A stretch of DNA of 64,000 nt. It comes from Rhipidocladum racemiflorum (Eukaryota; Streptophyta; Magnoliopsida; Poales; Poaceae). The notes beneath the pieces are model-generated. The model worked only from the letters and a program-made list of their open reading frames with translations. It was not told the DNA's origin and did no database searches. Of the stretch, positions 11,048 through 23,899 are shown one piece after another; the stretch's first letter is position 1; each line of letters starts with the position of its first letter. The stretch spans positions 37,485,944-37,549,943 of the forward strand of contig CM070572.1 of the NCBI GenBank assembly GCA_036346355.1. The letters are read 5' to 3'. The position numbers were made by a program, and so were the translations under genes.

Positions 11048-12490
11048 ATAGGAATCAATGAACTAATAATTATGAGTAACAGAACTGCTTGATAACTTTG
11101 CATGAGCTCTTTTTTCAGTATTCTTATGAGTAGTGACAATGTCACCCTCACACTTTTGCTTGTACTACCATTAATCTCCAGTTGTCCTTATCTATCTGTT
11201 TACTCCTTTGCTCTCTCCCTCCATCCCTCTCTCTCCCTCTCTCTCTCTGCCCTCCCTTTCTTGCAACACCTCCATAATATTCTTCAGATCTCACTCCCTT
11301 ATTCAATACAGCTTGCCTTTTCATACAGTAGAGACTACTATACAGCATATAATTGTGCTTAATATATTTTTTTTTCATATCTTGCTGTCTACACACCTCA
11401 CCTTTCCCCTGCTGCAGTTGTAGTAGGAGGAGAAGCTGATCTCTATATCTCTCTCCCACAGATCACTACCAGAGAGACAAGAGTTAGGCTGTCCTACCTG
11501 ATCATATGCTACCTCCTCCTACAATTCTTTGATTCACTGCTAAAGAGACAAGAATTTCTAATCTTGTTTGTTTTTCCATTTCTATTCGTTCTCCTGTCTT
11601 TTCCATTCTGCAGCTTGTTGGATCTTGGAAGAAACAAGTAGCAACAAAGAGAGAGAAAAATCATCCCAAATATTTATTTATCCTTCTTCGTTAGATCATC
11701 AGATCTATCCTCCCTCTGATCCCCAAAGAGGTAAGGATGAGCAGTTTTTTAACAGCTCGCTAGATGCAACCGAGAGAGAAAATTGAGAAGAAAGTTTGCA
11801 GTCTAGTCCTCTTTTCTTGCTACTAATATATTTATTTTCCTTGGTTCTAGTTGATATTAATAATGCCTGGCATTACAAAGCAAAAGTTATAAAGTCATTT
11901 GCGTGTGCTTTATACTAAGCATGACTAAAGGCAGCTAGTGAGTATATACATACACGTTGCTTTCAGAAAAGAGTGTATATGTATACATACAAGATTAATA
12001 TGCAGCTAGGGTACGCTGGTTAATTAAATTGGCGTGCATATTTTGAAGAGGTCTGCGTACATATATACGTATGTATATACTAATTATTTAGCTACACGTA
12101 CGCAGTAGGAATTTGTCAAACACACATAAACGTGTCCGTAAAGATGGAGATATACTGATTGAGCTGATCCAAGAGGTAAATTTGTCAAACACACATAAAC
12201 GTGTCCATAGAGACAAATATACAGATGATCATAGTAATAAAACCTATCTAGCATCCAGTTACATCACCTATCATATTAGCCTAATCTCTAACGATCCAAA
12301 TGGCGTCGATTGGTAGTCCAAGTAACCACACGAGCAAGATATGCCCACCTCCTTTCAATAAATTTTTTTAAGAATGTCAGATCAAATGCTCCTGCTACCA
12401 AAGGGTGCCGAAAGTCTACAATAATAATTTAAGACGTGTTAGAGAAAATAAGTTAAAAGTTTATTTTGTATATAGTTTGTTTCTTATCTA
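11048..12490. other. Gene-poor intergenic DNA
   Basis: No supported gene. It contains a pyrimidine-rich stretch (11195-11270, CTCTCTC runs) and possible transcribed-leader-like sequence at 11400-11750 with GAGAGACAAGA repeats and a GT-AG-compatible AGAGGTAAGG at about 11728, but no coding exon follows. At 12113-12150 and 12180-12215 the phrase TTTGTCAAACACACATAAAC occurs twice, about 68 bp apart. Confidence 0.5.
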
Positions 12491-12499
12491 AACTAAATA

Positions 12500-13670
12500 C
12501 ACTTACTTTGAAGTGCTTGTGTTGTGGGAAGATCCAGGCGAATGCTAGTTTTGTGTACCGTGTAGTCTCCACACATCCTGTTTTAAAGATCAACATACAT
12601 ATTAATACAAGTTTTTTAAATCAACATTAACTATAGGTTAATGAATTGAGTTCTGATATCTGTTATCTTTTTTCAACATTGTTGCAAGAAGGGCGTGGTG
12701 ATTGGCCTTAGCCTCCAGCCAACCGAGAACATGTTGGGTTAAATGCTCATCCCATACTTGAACAACTAATAAGTTAAACCTACAATTAAACATAAAAGAA
12801 TATTATAAATATTGTGCACAAATTAGTTTGAGTTAATATGTACTTTGTGAAAATAATTATAGCTTTACCTTGTGTCTAGCAATATCACCTCTCTATGGAC
12901 TATACTACGTGGAAAGGTTTCGTAGTACTCAAGATCACCACAATGGACCACCACTCCAACTATATCTGGATGACATGTTGTATGTTTATTTTTAGCTTCA
13001 AAATCTCATTTAATATCAGTTCGCTAAAAAAGAAATTTTGAACCATACCTACAAAAGTTTTGTTCGGACGTCCATACACATCCTCAAATGACATAAAATG
13101 CTTTGGGTAGAGAGGAAAATCAACTAAGACCGCTTGAAGGGTCGACAGTTGTGCGGTCAGTTAGCGTGCACTCATAAGAGTTTTGAATGTTCCGAAACTG
13201 GACTTCCTCAAGGTTAGGCTGGAACTGGACACGATGAATGTTGTACTTACGGCCTTCATTGAGTGCTAAGTTACATCTATGACCATTTACGCCTCGACAA
13301 TAGCTTCCATTTTTGATCCCTTTAAATTTTGAATAAACCATGTTAGCTGGCAATAAAAATTATTTCATTAGGGGTTGAATTGAATTTTGTTTGGACTTAC
13401 AGTCTCATCCACAAAGATAAATCGAAGCATATCACCGTTATCTTGAACAGGGAATTTGACATCTACTAAAACACAGATGCTCCAAAACATATCCACATCC
13501 CCAAATTCAATATTGTCGAACATCTTGAAACTAATAAAAAGAGCATATTTATTATTTTGGTATATGTGTAATTAGATGGATGAGATAGTGCAGTAAACTC
13601 ACCTAGGCACCACGGGGCTTTCAGAAAATAGCGCGTACGTTCTCTTTCTTGTTGGATTAATTGGTGCCAT
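12500..13670 (-). pseudogene. Decayed RPA70-like / OB-fold (DUF223-type) gene
   Basis: A minus-strand gene model with an ATG at 13670 and good splice borders: exons 13670-13603, 13530-13401, about 13346-13049, 12965-12869, about 12779-12670 and probably one near 12600-12520. The fragments (for example FGDVDMFWSICVLVDVKF, ECTLTDRTTV, FPLYPKHFMSFEDV, DIVGVVVHCGDLEYYET, VVQVWDEHLTQHV) resemble the single-stranded-DNA-binding OB folds of plant RPA1-like proteins, many of which are amplified in grasses. The third exon contains at least one stop (in the GAGGCGTAA context near 13290) and one or two frame changes (near 13130), so the copy looks inactive. The zinc-finger C-terminal part of RPA70 was not found. 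The family call rests on motif recognition without a search. Confidence 0.58.
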
Positions 13671-14978
13671 AGAAATGTCCTTCAAGTACTTCATTACAGA
13701 AAATGAGTTTATAGAAGGCATAAGCAATTGCTATTTGCACAACTATTGAAATATTAACGTCATACAATAGACGCAGCAAAATACTCAACTGGAGAAAGCG
13801 AAGAAAAGAGAGGCTAATTTTATTGTAACCCATAAATTCAGATATCAATCATTGATGAGCACAAGGTGATTACGAACCCATAAATTCATGATTTCATATC
13901 GTTCATTGCTGCTGAAACACAACTAAAAACTGTTGAAAATCAGGAAAAGAAAAGCAAACAATTATTCTTTTGGTGCATATCATTAATCTATAATACTTCC
14001 ATGGGATTGTCTCATCAATCATCAGATATAGCAAATGAACACATAAGTAAGCATGTAGTGAAATAATGCAATTTTATCAAAGTCACTTCTACCACCCACC
14101 CGAATATATATGCATATAACTATAACAGAATACAAGAACCAGAACTCTGATCGAGCATGTAAATTACAAATAACCATTAGCAGTGAGGAGTCAAGTAACT
14201 ACCTGAGAACTCTGCAATGTCAGGACAGTTCTTTGCTCCAGGAATTGAAGGGGTGGCAAAGTGAACCTGCGACATCACATTGTGTTCCTTGTCACCGTCA
14301 ATCCACAAATATAAGACTATAGCATGGGTTAACAATTACCTTCAAGGTGAATGGACTGGTCAACGATTTTTGTATTCCCGACCACTACACTTCACTTCAA
14401 ATGGGAACTCTTTGTTAGTACAAAATTGTTTGAGCTAACAAACCAAAAGAGAAGCAGCAGCAAATCATCTGTGTAGGGAGACAAACAGACTACACACGAC
14501 AACACCTACGACAGTAAACTTTGTGTAAAATGCAACAAAAAAGAGAATACTGTCATATATTGCCCCCTGGTATTGCCCCCTGAGCTCCTCTATTTTTTAT
14601 ACCTTTATCGATTGTTGCTCAGAAACCAGGTGAAAATAATTGTTATCTTTGGCCTTATCCTGTGGCAGAATGGTTTAAGAATGATCCATTGACAATGTGA
14701 TATATGCCGTATGCGTGGAGTAATTTGGGCTTAACTAAATTTGGGCTTGCATCTTTGGGCGTGTTGCATTGCCATTCTAATTAGATAGTCATTGTAGATT
14801 CTAGTTAATTCTTGACTTGAGAGTCATGTTTCTTGATTTTTGGTCTTGAAATGCTCCTGTGTTTATACATGACTAATTTAGTTAAGTTTGATTTGGTGCA
14901 TTATCATTTTCGTTGATTACTTTTGTGCAAAGAGCAACTTGTGTACTAATTTACATTGTTTATCTTGATTTACATTTG
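13671..14978. other. Intergenic DNA upstream of the RPA-like pseudogene
   Basis: AT-rich DNA with no convincing frame or RNA gene. Part may be the promoter and 5-prime leader of the minus-strand pseudogene. Confidence 0.4.
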
Positions 14979-15384
14979 TATTTGTGTGTTCTATACATAT
15001 GTATGGCGCTTTGAGGCGCTTTGAGATGCTACTGAGATATGCTTAATGAGTATATGTAAGAATAAGTTGCTTCTGCCACAAATCTTAAATTGTTTGGAAT
15101 ATGCTTCTGCTGTTCCTTTACACGATTTATGCTATAATGGTGGTTAATGTGAGTGTCTACCCATTTTATCCATCTGCAATATTTAGCTCACCATCTCATA
15201 GCGGTTCAGTATATTTATTCTGTTTTTCATCTTGTGATGCCATGAGTACACAACAACTTCATTATATGGATTATTTAGTTACATTGCATGCCTCTTTGTT
15301 TATTGCAGTGGCAGTTTACATATTCTTATGTGTTCACAGGACATAAGTATAGAACACACAAATACTACATATACACAATACTAA
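14979..15384. repeat. Third, partial copy of the duplicated family, with inverted ends
   Basis: At 14979-15060 the sequence (GTATTTGTGTGTTCTATACA, then GCTTTGAGATGCTACTGA) matches 175-247 of copy A, with a small internal duplication of GGCGCTTTGA. At 15347-15384 the motif GTATAGAACACACAAATAC plus the following 19 bases is the reverse complement of the same family. The 0.4-kb segment is therefore bounded by inverted copies and may be a fold-back or MITE-like derivative. No protein is encoded. Confidence 0.65.
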
Positions 15385-18300
15385 GCACCTGTTGGTCCCC
15401 TATTTGCATGCACCAGTACTTAAAATAGGAGTCCCAATGGGAGTAAATAGGGAAGGTGTTTCTGTGATTTGTTCTTTTTTGTGTGAGCACGTGCTGCATA
15501 GACTACGTCTTAGACTCTTAGTAACAATTTGTTGTCAAAACACAATGAGATGTGTACTGAGACGCTAAGTGTTGTTGCAATGAGGCTTCTATATATTTTT
15601 CATTACATCTATGCATTCAAACTGTGTAATTTGTGGGAGATTTCATGGCTTTGCTGTGGAAGATGGAACAATACCTTTTAGGAACAACTCTTTAAAGTCA
15701 TGTTTGTCCTAGCTTTAGGTTATGGGTTTATTGTTTGAAGGCAGCGACAAATTTGTAGCTTATTTTTCGAGTTTATTTAGTAAGTTGAAGCCCTTCTTCC
15801 ATATGCAAACCTCATGAAAGCAGCAATGCCAAACTGGCCTAAGTGATTTTTTATGGCATAATCTCTGGAACTACACACTGGCTCTGGCATAATGCTATTT
15901 TTTGGATTTATTTTCTCTTCCAAGTTCTTTCTTATGGTTTCACAGCTTTTTTTTTTTAAAAAAACTCATATCATCGGTTCTTCACTACAAAACCATATGC
16001 CTGCAATCCATCAAGTCTACCAAAATATCCCCCGAGCTGATACAAGGCTGATAATAGTTTTACTGAAGTATAAGTAAGACCCATAGTCCTGTTGCACTAT
16101 AGTTTTACTGAAGTATAACTTTTTATTGACATTAACATTTTATTTTTGATGTCAAATCATTATGCATGATATGCAGAATAGGCAAACTGTTCTTTTTTCT
16201 GCTACACAAACAAGTGAGATTTCGCAAAGTTGTCATTTGAGAAAAATGAAGAAAGTAAAGAAAAACACATTTATGTTGAGAAAAATGAAGAAAGTAAAGA
16301 AAAACACATTTATGGTAAATCAAATGTAAGGATCTGCTATTTTAAGAATGTTTGTAGCAACGAGAGGTTTACGGTTCTATATGCGAGAACATCTAAATTT
16401 TCATCATGTAGTTCACTCAAGTTCCATGCGTAACATCTAAATTTTCTTCAGATAGAGTGTTACGATATCCATGAGTATTTTAACTTTTGCAAGGCGTAAA
16501 AGGGTATTTTATTATGCACTAATGTAGCGACGTGGACTTGATATTCTGATGCACTAATGATGCTTAAATCATGGTTTTACATTTAGCATGCTTAGCTTCA
16601 ATGATAGTTAGGGTTTCTTGCTTTATGTTTGGTTCAACAGATCCTGCCTCATAGTCATGTCTCTACTGTATATAGCTTCAATGATAGTATGGTGCGAAAT
16701 AGCTATCAAGTCAAACCACTCTGTAAGTTTTAATGCAGTTTCTTGGTGCCCACCAATCTGAATGGTGTCGATCTGATTTGTGATTCTGTTGAGGTTTCAG
16801 GGAATAGTTGAACGCAATAGTTAGTTTTTTCATTGCTCACAGGAATAGTATTTCATTCTGTTGAGGTTTCAGGGAAACCATTGTTTCTTGAAATTTGTGA
16901 TATATGTTCCTGTATACACTTCTCTTTTATGATGATAATAATGCATGATACTCAGACAAACCAAAACAAGCAAGAAAAACCAAAACAAGCAAGAAAAACC
17001 AAAACAAGCAAGAAAAACCATGAAGCATAATAAACAGCACTATTAACCTTGCGTTCAACTGGAAATGCAGGGAGGGAAGGATGGAACAAGGTTGCGGCCA
17101 GGCGTCTTGCCAGAGGGTGACGCCAGGTCTTGGCTGGATGGAAGGATGGAAATCGGATCGACACCATTCGATTGCGGCCAGCGAGGCGCCAAGGTGTTGG
17201 TCATGATGGAAGATGGAAGACGCCCGATGTCTGCTGCGAATAGAAGATGGAAGACGCCAAGGTGTTGGTCGCGAATCGTATTTTCTTTCAACCGCCGATG
17301 GGGCACTATTTGTAAATGGGCGAATGCTTCAAATCCACGCGAAGCGGAACAGGAATGGGTCAAATTACGTGGTTTTGAATTTTCGTATGTAAATGAATGC
17401 TTCGTTTCTTGTGTGCATGATAATCTGCCCGACTATTGAAGTGGTATTAGCTTTCAAATTGATGCTGGAAGCGGGAATTTGAATTTTTGTATGTAAATGA
17501 ATGCTTCGTTTCTTGTGTAATCTGGCCGACTAATGACGCTGGAAGCGGGACTATTGAGGTGGTATTAGCTTTCAAATTGACTGCAATTGACGTGGTTTCA
17601 AAATGAAGCGGGAAGAAAGCTAATAAAAGCTTCCCTAATGAAAGCTAATAAAAGCTTGACGTTGGAAGAAAGTGTCACTTTATACAGTAGAGACTACTAT
17701 CTGTAGAATGAACCACTGCCACCAACTGTCACTTAAGAATAGTAGAGATAAAGATATCATAAAATTATACACTTTTAAGCATTGTTATCATATCTAATGG
17801 CCGGATAGACTTGTCGGTCTCACAAGTCTATTCATATTAGAAAACAAAAATCGGATATGCTTATGATCCTGACAAGTGGGCCTAAATTGTTGGGTGCTTA
17901 TCAGTGCGTTTTTGTGAAATGCTATGTAAGGGAAGTGCGCTTCTACGAAATTGTTGCTTAAGAATGCGATTTTATAATAGTTTACCAAAGACTCTATGTT
18001 GTATAAAAAATTACTCTAAATTTTAACTAGGTCACAACCAACTTATATTTCCTTGTTCAATAGAAAAACATGGATCAATCATTATTGCCAACGAAGATTT
18101 CATTTCTCCGAGGTATGTATTGAGCGAAAGAGTATAAATACTAATTTGATTTAAGCAATATACGAGGAGGACTCGTATTGGATCCGTGTCCTCCAACGTA
18201 CGGCGTGGATGGAGTTTGGAGCGCGCGTGGATCGAATCTCAAATCGGTGTTGGCAGGAGGACAGGGAAAAACCAGAGCACAAGTGGAAGGGGATAAAAAC
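15385..18300. other. Gene-poor DNA with small tandem repeats
   Basis: No supported gene up to the KH-gene promoter. Visible structure: two copies of a 39-bp unit at about 16237-16315 (GAGAAAAATGAAGAAAGTAA); three copies of a 19-bp unit at about 16962-17022 (AAACCAAAACAAGCAAGAA); a GC-richer patch at 17060-17300 with duplicated GATGGAAGACGCC and GCCAAGGTGTTGGTC; and a duplicated block of about 100 bp at 17380-17465 versus 17478-17581 (TGTAAATGAATGCTTCGTTT and GTGGTATTAGCTTTCAAATT occur in each). ACAGTAGAGACTACTAT at about 17680 also occurs at about 11324. Confidence 0.6.
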
Positions 18301-18313
18301 CGCAGGGACTGAT

Positions 18314-18322
18314 CTATAAATA
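18314..18322 (+). promoter_or_regulatory. TATA box of the KH-domain gene
   Basis: CTATAAATA lies about 100 bp upstream of the ATG at 18421, followed by a C/T-rich leader of the sort common at rice transcription starts. Spacing fits a start of transcription near 18345-18350. Confidence 0.7.
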
Positions 18323-18420
18323 AGCACCCCGGCGGATCCCTAGGGTTTTCTTCCGCGTCCCTTCCTCTTCCCTCGACGCGCTCCTAGCCGCCGCCTCCCT
18401 CTAACCCTAGCACCTCTGCC

Positions 18421-21400
18421 ATGGCCGACGACCACTACTCCTCCAAGCGCAAGTACGACGACCCCTCGCCGCCACCGCGACGCATGGGCTTCTCCTCCGG
18501 TCCGCCGCCCGCCTAGCCGCCGACGGGCGGCGCCTCGTACAACAGCGTGCCGTCGTCTCCCGACGAGATCCAGCTCGCGAAGCAGCGTGCGCAGGAGATT
18601 GCGGCTAGGATCTTCAGCGCCGCCGAGGCGAAGCGCCCCCGCGTCGACAACGACGACGACGACGTCGGTGCCGGAGGAGGTTCCCTGGGCGGTAGCGGCC
18701 GCAGCGGCGGCCTCGCCGGCCTCGGATTCTCGTCCTCAGCCGGTGGTGGTGAGTGTCTTGGTTATCTCGTTAAACCTGTGTTAGGTCGGGAGATCTGGTT
18801 GTTTGGCTTTGTGGTAGGCTGCTGTTATTTTTCCCTTCTTTTCATTACGCTTCGATTTGGATGCTGGATCGAATGTTCTTAGCTTGAGCTGCTGTGATGT
18901 GCAAATTTTGTACGTGTACTCGATTCAGGCTATTTTAGCTTTCATTTTAGGCATAGTTAGGATGCGTACAGCTCTCTGTTGTGAGCTCCATTGTTATTGC
19001 GAAGGCTTAAAAAGTATGGCTAATTTGTTAACAAGCTGCACCTGTGGCATATGCCGAGGATAACGTCGTTATGGTTTATAATAGTTCAGCAATACCATGT
19101 ACTGCTTGGTAGATTGGCGAAGCCAATGTATCGTGTAGACGAGGACATCCTCATGTACCAGTACATAGTTTAATACTGCTGATGCCACTCTTGTTATATC
19201 CTTCTATCATATAAATTCGTAATGCAACTGTTGTTCTAGTGTGGTGGGAACACCTCATGCATTATGAATCATAATCTTACGCAGTTAATGATATCATGTG
19301 TGTTGACTTTTGTTAGATACATGGTGTGGATATTTCTGTTTGACCTGTTCCTATATTGAGAGCCGAATATTTGATTGTACCATCTAATATGCTAGGATGC
19401 TCCATTTTGTTGTAATATTTTGGATCTGTTGTCAATTTTATAAATTTGTTGTTTGTGTGTACTGTAAATCCTCATCTCCTTTGTCTTACATTGTGTGGTT
19501 CACTTGGACTAAGTTTGTACTTCTCTTAGTTCATATATCTACGTTCTCCCATTAATATCATGAATGGTTGTTTATTTTTCAGAGCATGGGGCTACTATCC
19601 CATCATTATCTTCTCAAGGCGGCACACCTCAGTACTCCACATATGGTGGATACCAGGGTACAAGCAGAAAAATTGAAATTCCAAATGGAAGGGTATGCTA
19701 CTACAGATTTTACTTGTTGAAGCATTGGTTTCACAGAGATAATGGATGAAGGTCACCTAAAGTGTGGTATTGGTTGCCTTTCTAATTCATAATGTTGTTG
19801 GCTTGTTTTAGGTTGGCGTCATCATCGGAAAATCTGGGGACACTATAAAATATCTCCAACAGCAGTCAGGAGCTAAGATTCAAGTAACAAGAGACATGGA
19901 TGCTGAACCTGGCTCACAGACAAGATCAGTTGAGCTTTCAGGCACTCCTGAGCAGATAAGCAAAGCCGAGGAGATGATCAATGCTGTTCTGGCAGATGTA
20001 TTGCTTGTTATGCTCATGACTTCCCATTTAGTTGTACTTGTGTATCCTTTTTCTCTAACCATATTTGCCATGTGACCTTCGGCAGGCTGATGCTGGTTCA
20101 TCTGGCACTGTCTCTACCCGGAAATACATTGCACCTCAACCAGGTGCTGAGCAATTCCAAATAAAAATTGCCAACAACAAGGTAAGAGACTTTTTAATTA
20201 TGAATTTGTTTTCATACCATTGGAAAAAATCATAATTTGCGAAAACACCACTGAGGGTCCCAATTGACATGTGGGTAGGTGCACTTTTGTCAGTGTCGCA
20301 GCTGATGGTATTTTGGTGAACTTTTGTTTCTTCGTCAGTATGAAATCACCCTTGTTTTTTTTCCATCCTTTTTTTGTTTATTTCAGGTGGGTCTGGTTAT
20401 TGGAAAGGGTGGTGAGACTATAAAAAACATGCAAATCAAATCTGGAGCTCGTATACAGGTTTGTGGTCTGGTCTTGTGTTGAAGTCTTTCTTTTGTAACT
20501 TTGTTTGCTGCACCCAGTGTAACTTTTCATTGAATTTCTTTATTAACTATGGTGCCACATTCTGTGAATTATCCTTTAGCTTTTGTTCAGTTGTGTATGG
20601 CTGTCCAAGTGAATTAAAATCCCAGCTCTGGTTTTGCTCAATAGAAAGTAGAACTCATGTTTCTGCCGCCTTTAAGTTTCTCCATTTCATTTATTTTCTT
20701 GTTTTTAACGTTCCATTTTCATTATATGAAATGCCAGAATTGTGTTCAATATATGAGCTAGTGCTATTCCTACAGTTTTATGTATATTGACAGATTCTTG
20801 GATTCCTCCTCAATTGTATTGTGTTGTTAATGCTTACAATTGTCTGTGTCCTTAAATCCCTGTGCAGGTTAGACCTTTGCATTTGCCCCCTGGTGATACT
20901 TCAACTGAAAGAACAGTGTATATTGAAGGCACACCAGATCAAATTGAAATCGCAAAGCAGCTGGTGAATGAGGTTACCAGTGAGGTCTGCTTTCTTTCTC
21001 TTGTTATGTTACTTTACTGATTGCCATGATTGCTGCAGCAATTTGTGATTTATCTGTGTTGTTGAAAGCATGCTGGTTTGATTCTCATGGATTTATGTTA
21101 TTGTGAATTGTCTCATCTTACCATTTGCCCTACTTGACCTTCCTTTTCCATGGTTTGCTTTGAAAATCTTGTTTCTTTTGCTGCTGTGATGTCCTAGGTT
21201 GCTGTGCCAATTTTGCTTGGCAGTGTACCATGTCTGAAACATATTGACCATGGGATACAGTCTCGCGAAACATTTTTAGTCATGGGGAAGGCCTCAACAT
21301 GGCTGACACCTAAGGAGAGTCTCAGATGTTAACATACAGTACATCCAATAAACTATCATATTTGTAACTTGGCCGTCTCTTTCTTATTACTACTTTGTTG

Positions 21401-23899
21401 AACTCGTGCAGCTGAAAATAGTTTATGTTTTAATTACGCTACTATTAAATAATAGCAAATTCATGCTTCTTATCATTGATTTAAATTTTAAATATCTCCA
21501 TGCTACCAATCTACCATGATGATTTTTTTGGAATGTGATATCCTATCCTTGTGTCTTTACCTCATACCTGCGCTCCATGGTGCTGTCTGCACATCCAGAG
21601 TATATTGTCTATTGATCATTTTCCTGACAAAAAGCCAAATTAGCGTGTATAACTTGGTATGAGGACCACACACACATCTGTCCTGGAGACCAGGTTTGTT
21701 ACTACTTAATATTAATACACTTGATCCTCTTGATAAAGATGAAATTTTGGGCTGATGGCTTGAATATGGCTTCTGTGATCTGAGCTTATATCCAGCCTTG
21801 TACCTCTTAAATTGTCTTTTGCTGCTCCTGTACTTTGTGGATAGAATGGATACATTGCTTTATTCAGGTGGTTAGTCTGTCGGTGGGAACATGCATTTCA
21901 GGTCGGGCATTGTAGGTGCAGGTATTTAGGCTATTGTTGTTTTTGCTTAGGAGGCTAACTGCTATTTTTTCTTGCATTATTGCCCTTATTTATTTCTTCA
22001 TGCTTAATTCTCGGCCCATATTCTCTAACACTACCATTTGGGAGCTGTGTAGTGAATTAGAATTTTACAGTTTCATTTGGATTTATCCTGAAATATTTTT
22101 ATCTGTGAAACTGGATTTTTGCAATAAGATGATGCAGGATACCTCACATGAAGCTATTTATGTGTTGGTTTTGCCTGTCTATATTTTCTCTTTCCTTTGT
22201 GACTTTGCAGGTTACTGTAACTAAGCTGCTTAAAAAAATGCTTAAATGCCTACTTTGATATTTTTGGTTCAATAGATTATAACATATTCTTGTTGGAAGA
22301 GGCCATGAACAAAAGAATTTATTGTTGTCTAAATCTTTTCATTTAGCAATGAATTAGATGTTTCACATGGTAGAATAGTGTTGTCACAACCAATTATTAC
22401 TGATCTGTTGACATCTATAAACTCCATGGCAATCTTTTATTGCTATTCAATATACATGTGTTCGTCTAGCTCTCCAATCTTCATTAGCCCCCATAGTTTT
22501 GCACATGGGAGACGCTAGATGGGCATCACCAATGTTGCTTGAGAATCTTGCTCGGTGAGTTGCTTCCTCCATTTTTATTGGTGGCTCTGGAATCTCTATA
22601 TATTACTTTGCTTTGGGTTTGTATATGACTATATGTTTGTCCGTCCTTTGAATTGCTTATGCTCTGCATGGTACATTGTATGTTCTTTTGTTGTATACAT
22701 ATACAGATGTGCCAACTATATTTTTGCAGAATCGTTCCAGAAACACAATGTCAGGTGGCTATTCTCAGCAGGGCTATCGCCCTCCTCATCCTCAGACAAA
22801 CTGGGGTCCACCTGGTGCGCCACCAATGCAACAGCCTGGTTATGGCTACACACAGCCTGGAGCTTATCCTGGGGTGCCCCCACAGTATGGTGCGCCTCAG
22901 CAATCTTACGGCAGCTATCCTCCAGCATCTGGTGGCTATCAGACTGGGTGGGATCAATCTTCAAACCAGCAATCTCAGCAGACCCCCACTGGCACTGGTT
23001 ATGACTACTATAACCAACAGCAGCAACCACAGCAGCAACAATCTGCCCCTGGGACTGCTGCACCTGCTGATGCTACTAGCTACAATTATGGCCAGCCTCC
23101 TACTTATGCTTCCCAAGGTTATGGTGATTCTACCTACGCTCAGCAGAGTGGTGGGCAGCAAGCTTACGGACATGACAGTTACTCTGGTTATCAGACCCAA
23201 GGGCAGCAGCAGGGCTACTCCCAGCAGACTGGATATGATCAGCAGAGCTATGGCACATCTGGCTATGGATCAGCTGCTAATTCAACTCAGGATGGGTCTG
23301 CACCGAACTATGGTGTTCCAAGTGGGGCCAGTCAAGCATCTCCAGGGCAGCAAGCTTCAACTCCAGCTACCGGAAGCCACCCTGGTTATTCTAGCCAGCC
23401 ACCTACTAGTGCTGCATCAAGCTACCCGGTGCAAGGGTCTGCCCCTCATTCTGGATATGGCGCTCCCCCACCGCAGCAGCCCGGCTATGGTACCCAGCCC
23501 CCACCGCAGGGTGGATATGGCCAGGGCGCTTATGGGCAGCCTCATCAGGGACAGAAACCACCTACATCTGTTCCCTATGGACAGGCACCACCTCCTGTGT
23601 CTGCTCAGGGTGGTTATGGGCAGTATGGTTACTCCCACAGTCAGCAAGGATATGGGGCGCCCCCGCCTTATCCTGGTGCACCCCCTGTGAGCCACCCTGG
23701 CTATGGCCAGCAGCAGTCATACGGTGATCCTTATGGTAGTGGTAGCTATGGGCAGCGTCCGGCATATTCTACCGAAGCTACAGCACCTGCTCCGTCCCAG
23801 GATCAATCTGCCTCTGCACCTGGCACCGCTGCCCCTACGGCAACAGCTGCTGCTCCTGCTCCTGCTAACAGCGGAGGGGCCCAAAGTTCCCCAAGTTAA
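18421..23899 (+). CDS. KH-domain RNA-binding protein (FUBP/KHSRP-like), TAG at codon 32
   Basis: Seven exons with GT-AG borders: 18421-18748, 19583-19692, 19812-19997, 20086-20181, 20387-20458, 20868-20984 and 22730-23899; 692 codons before the final TAA if codon 32 is counted. The N-terminus has a basic MADDHYSSKRKYDD start and the DEIQLAKQRAQEIAARIF helix. KH1 (about residues 147-208) has the GXXG loop GKSG; KH2 (about 241-303) has GKGG. Exon 7 is a long low-complexity tail rich in Q, G, Y, P and S with repeated YGQ/GYG units, a prion-like composition seen in plant FUBP-type proteins that bind single-stranded nucleic acid in the nucleus. Codon 32 is TAG (18514-18516) within an otherwise open first exon. 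The next in-frame ATG lies inside KH1, so the reference reading would lose the protein unless this is a sequence error, an allele, readthrough or non-AUG start. Splice sites and the rest of the frame are intact. Confidence 0.9.

Noticed and set aside
11148..11459. Minus-strand frame with EREKER-like composition
   Set aside because: It is the complement of a CT-rich tract of simple sequence; no conserved domain.
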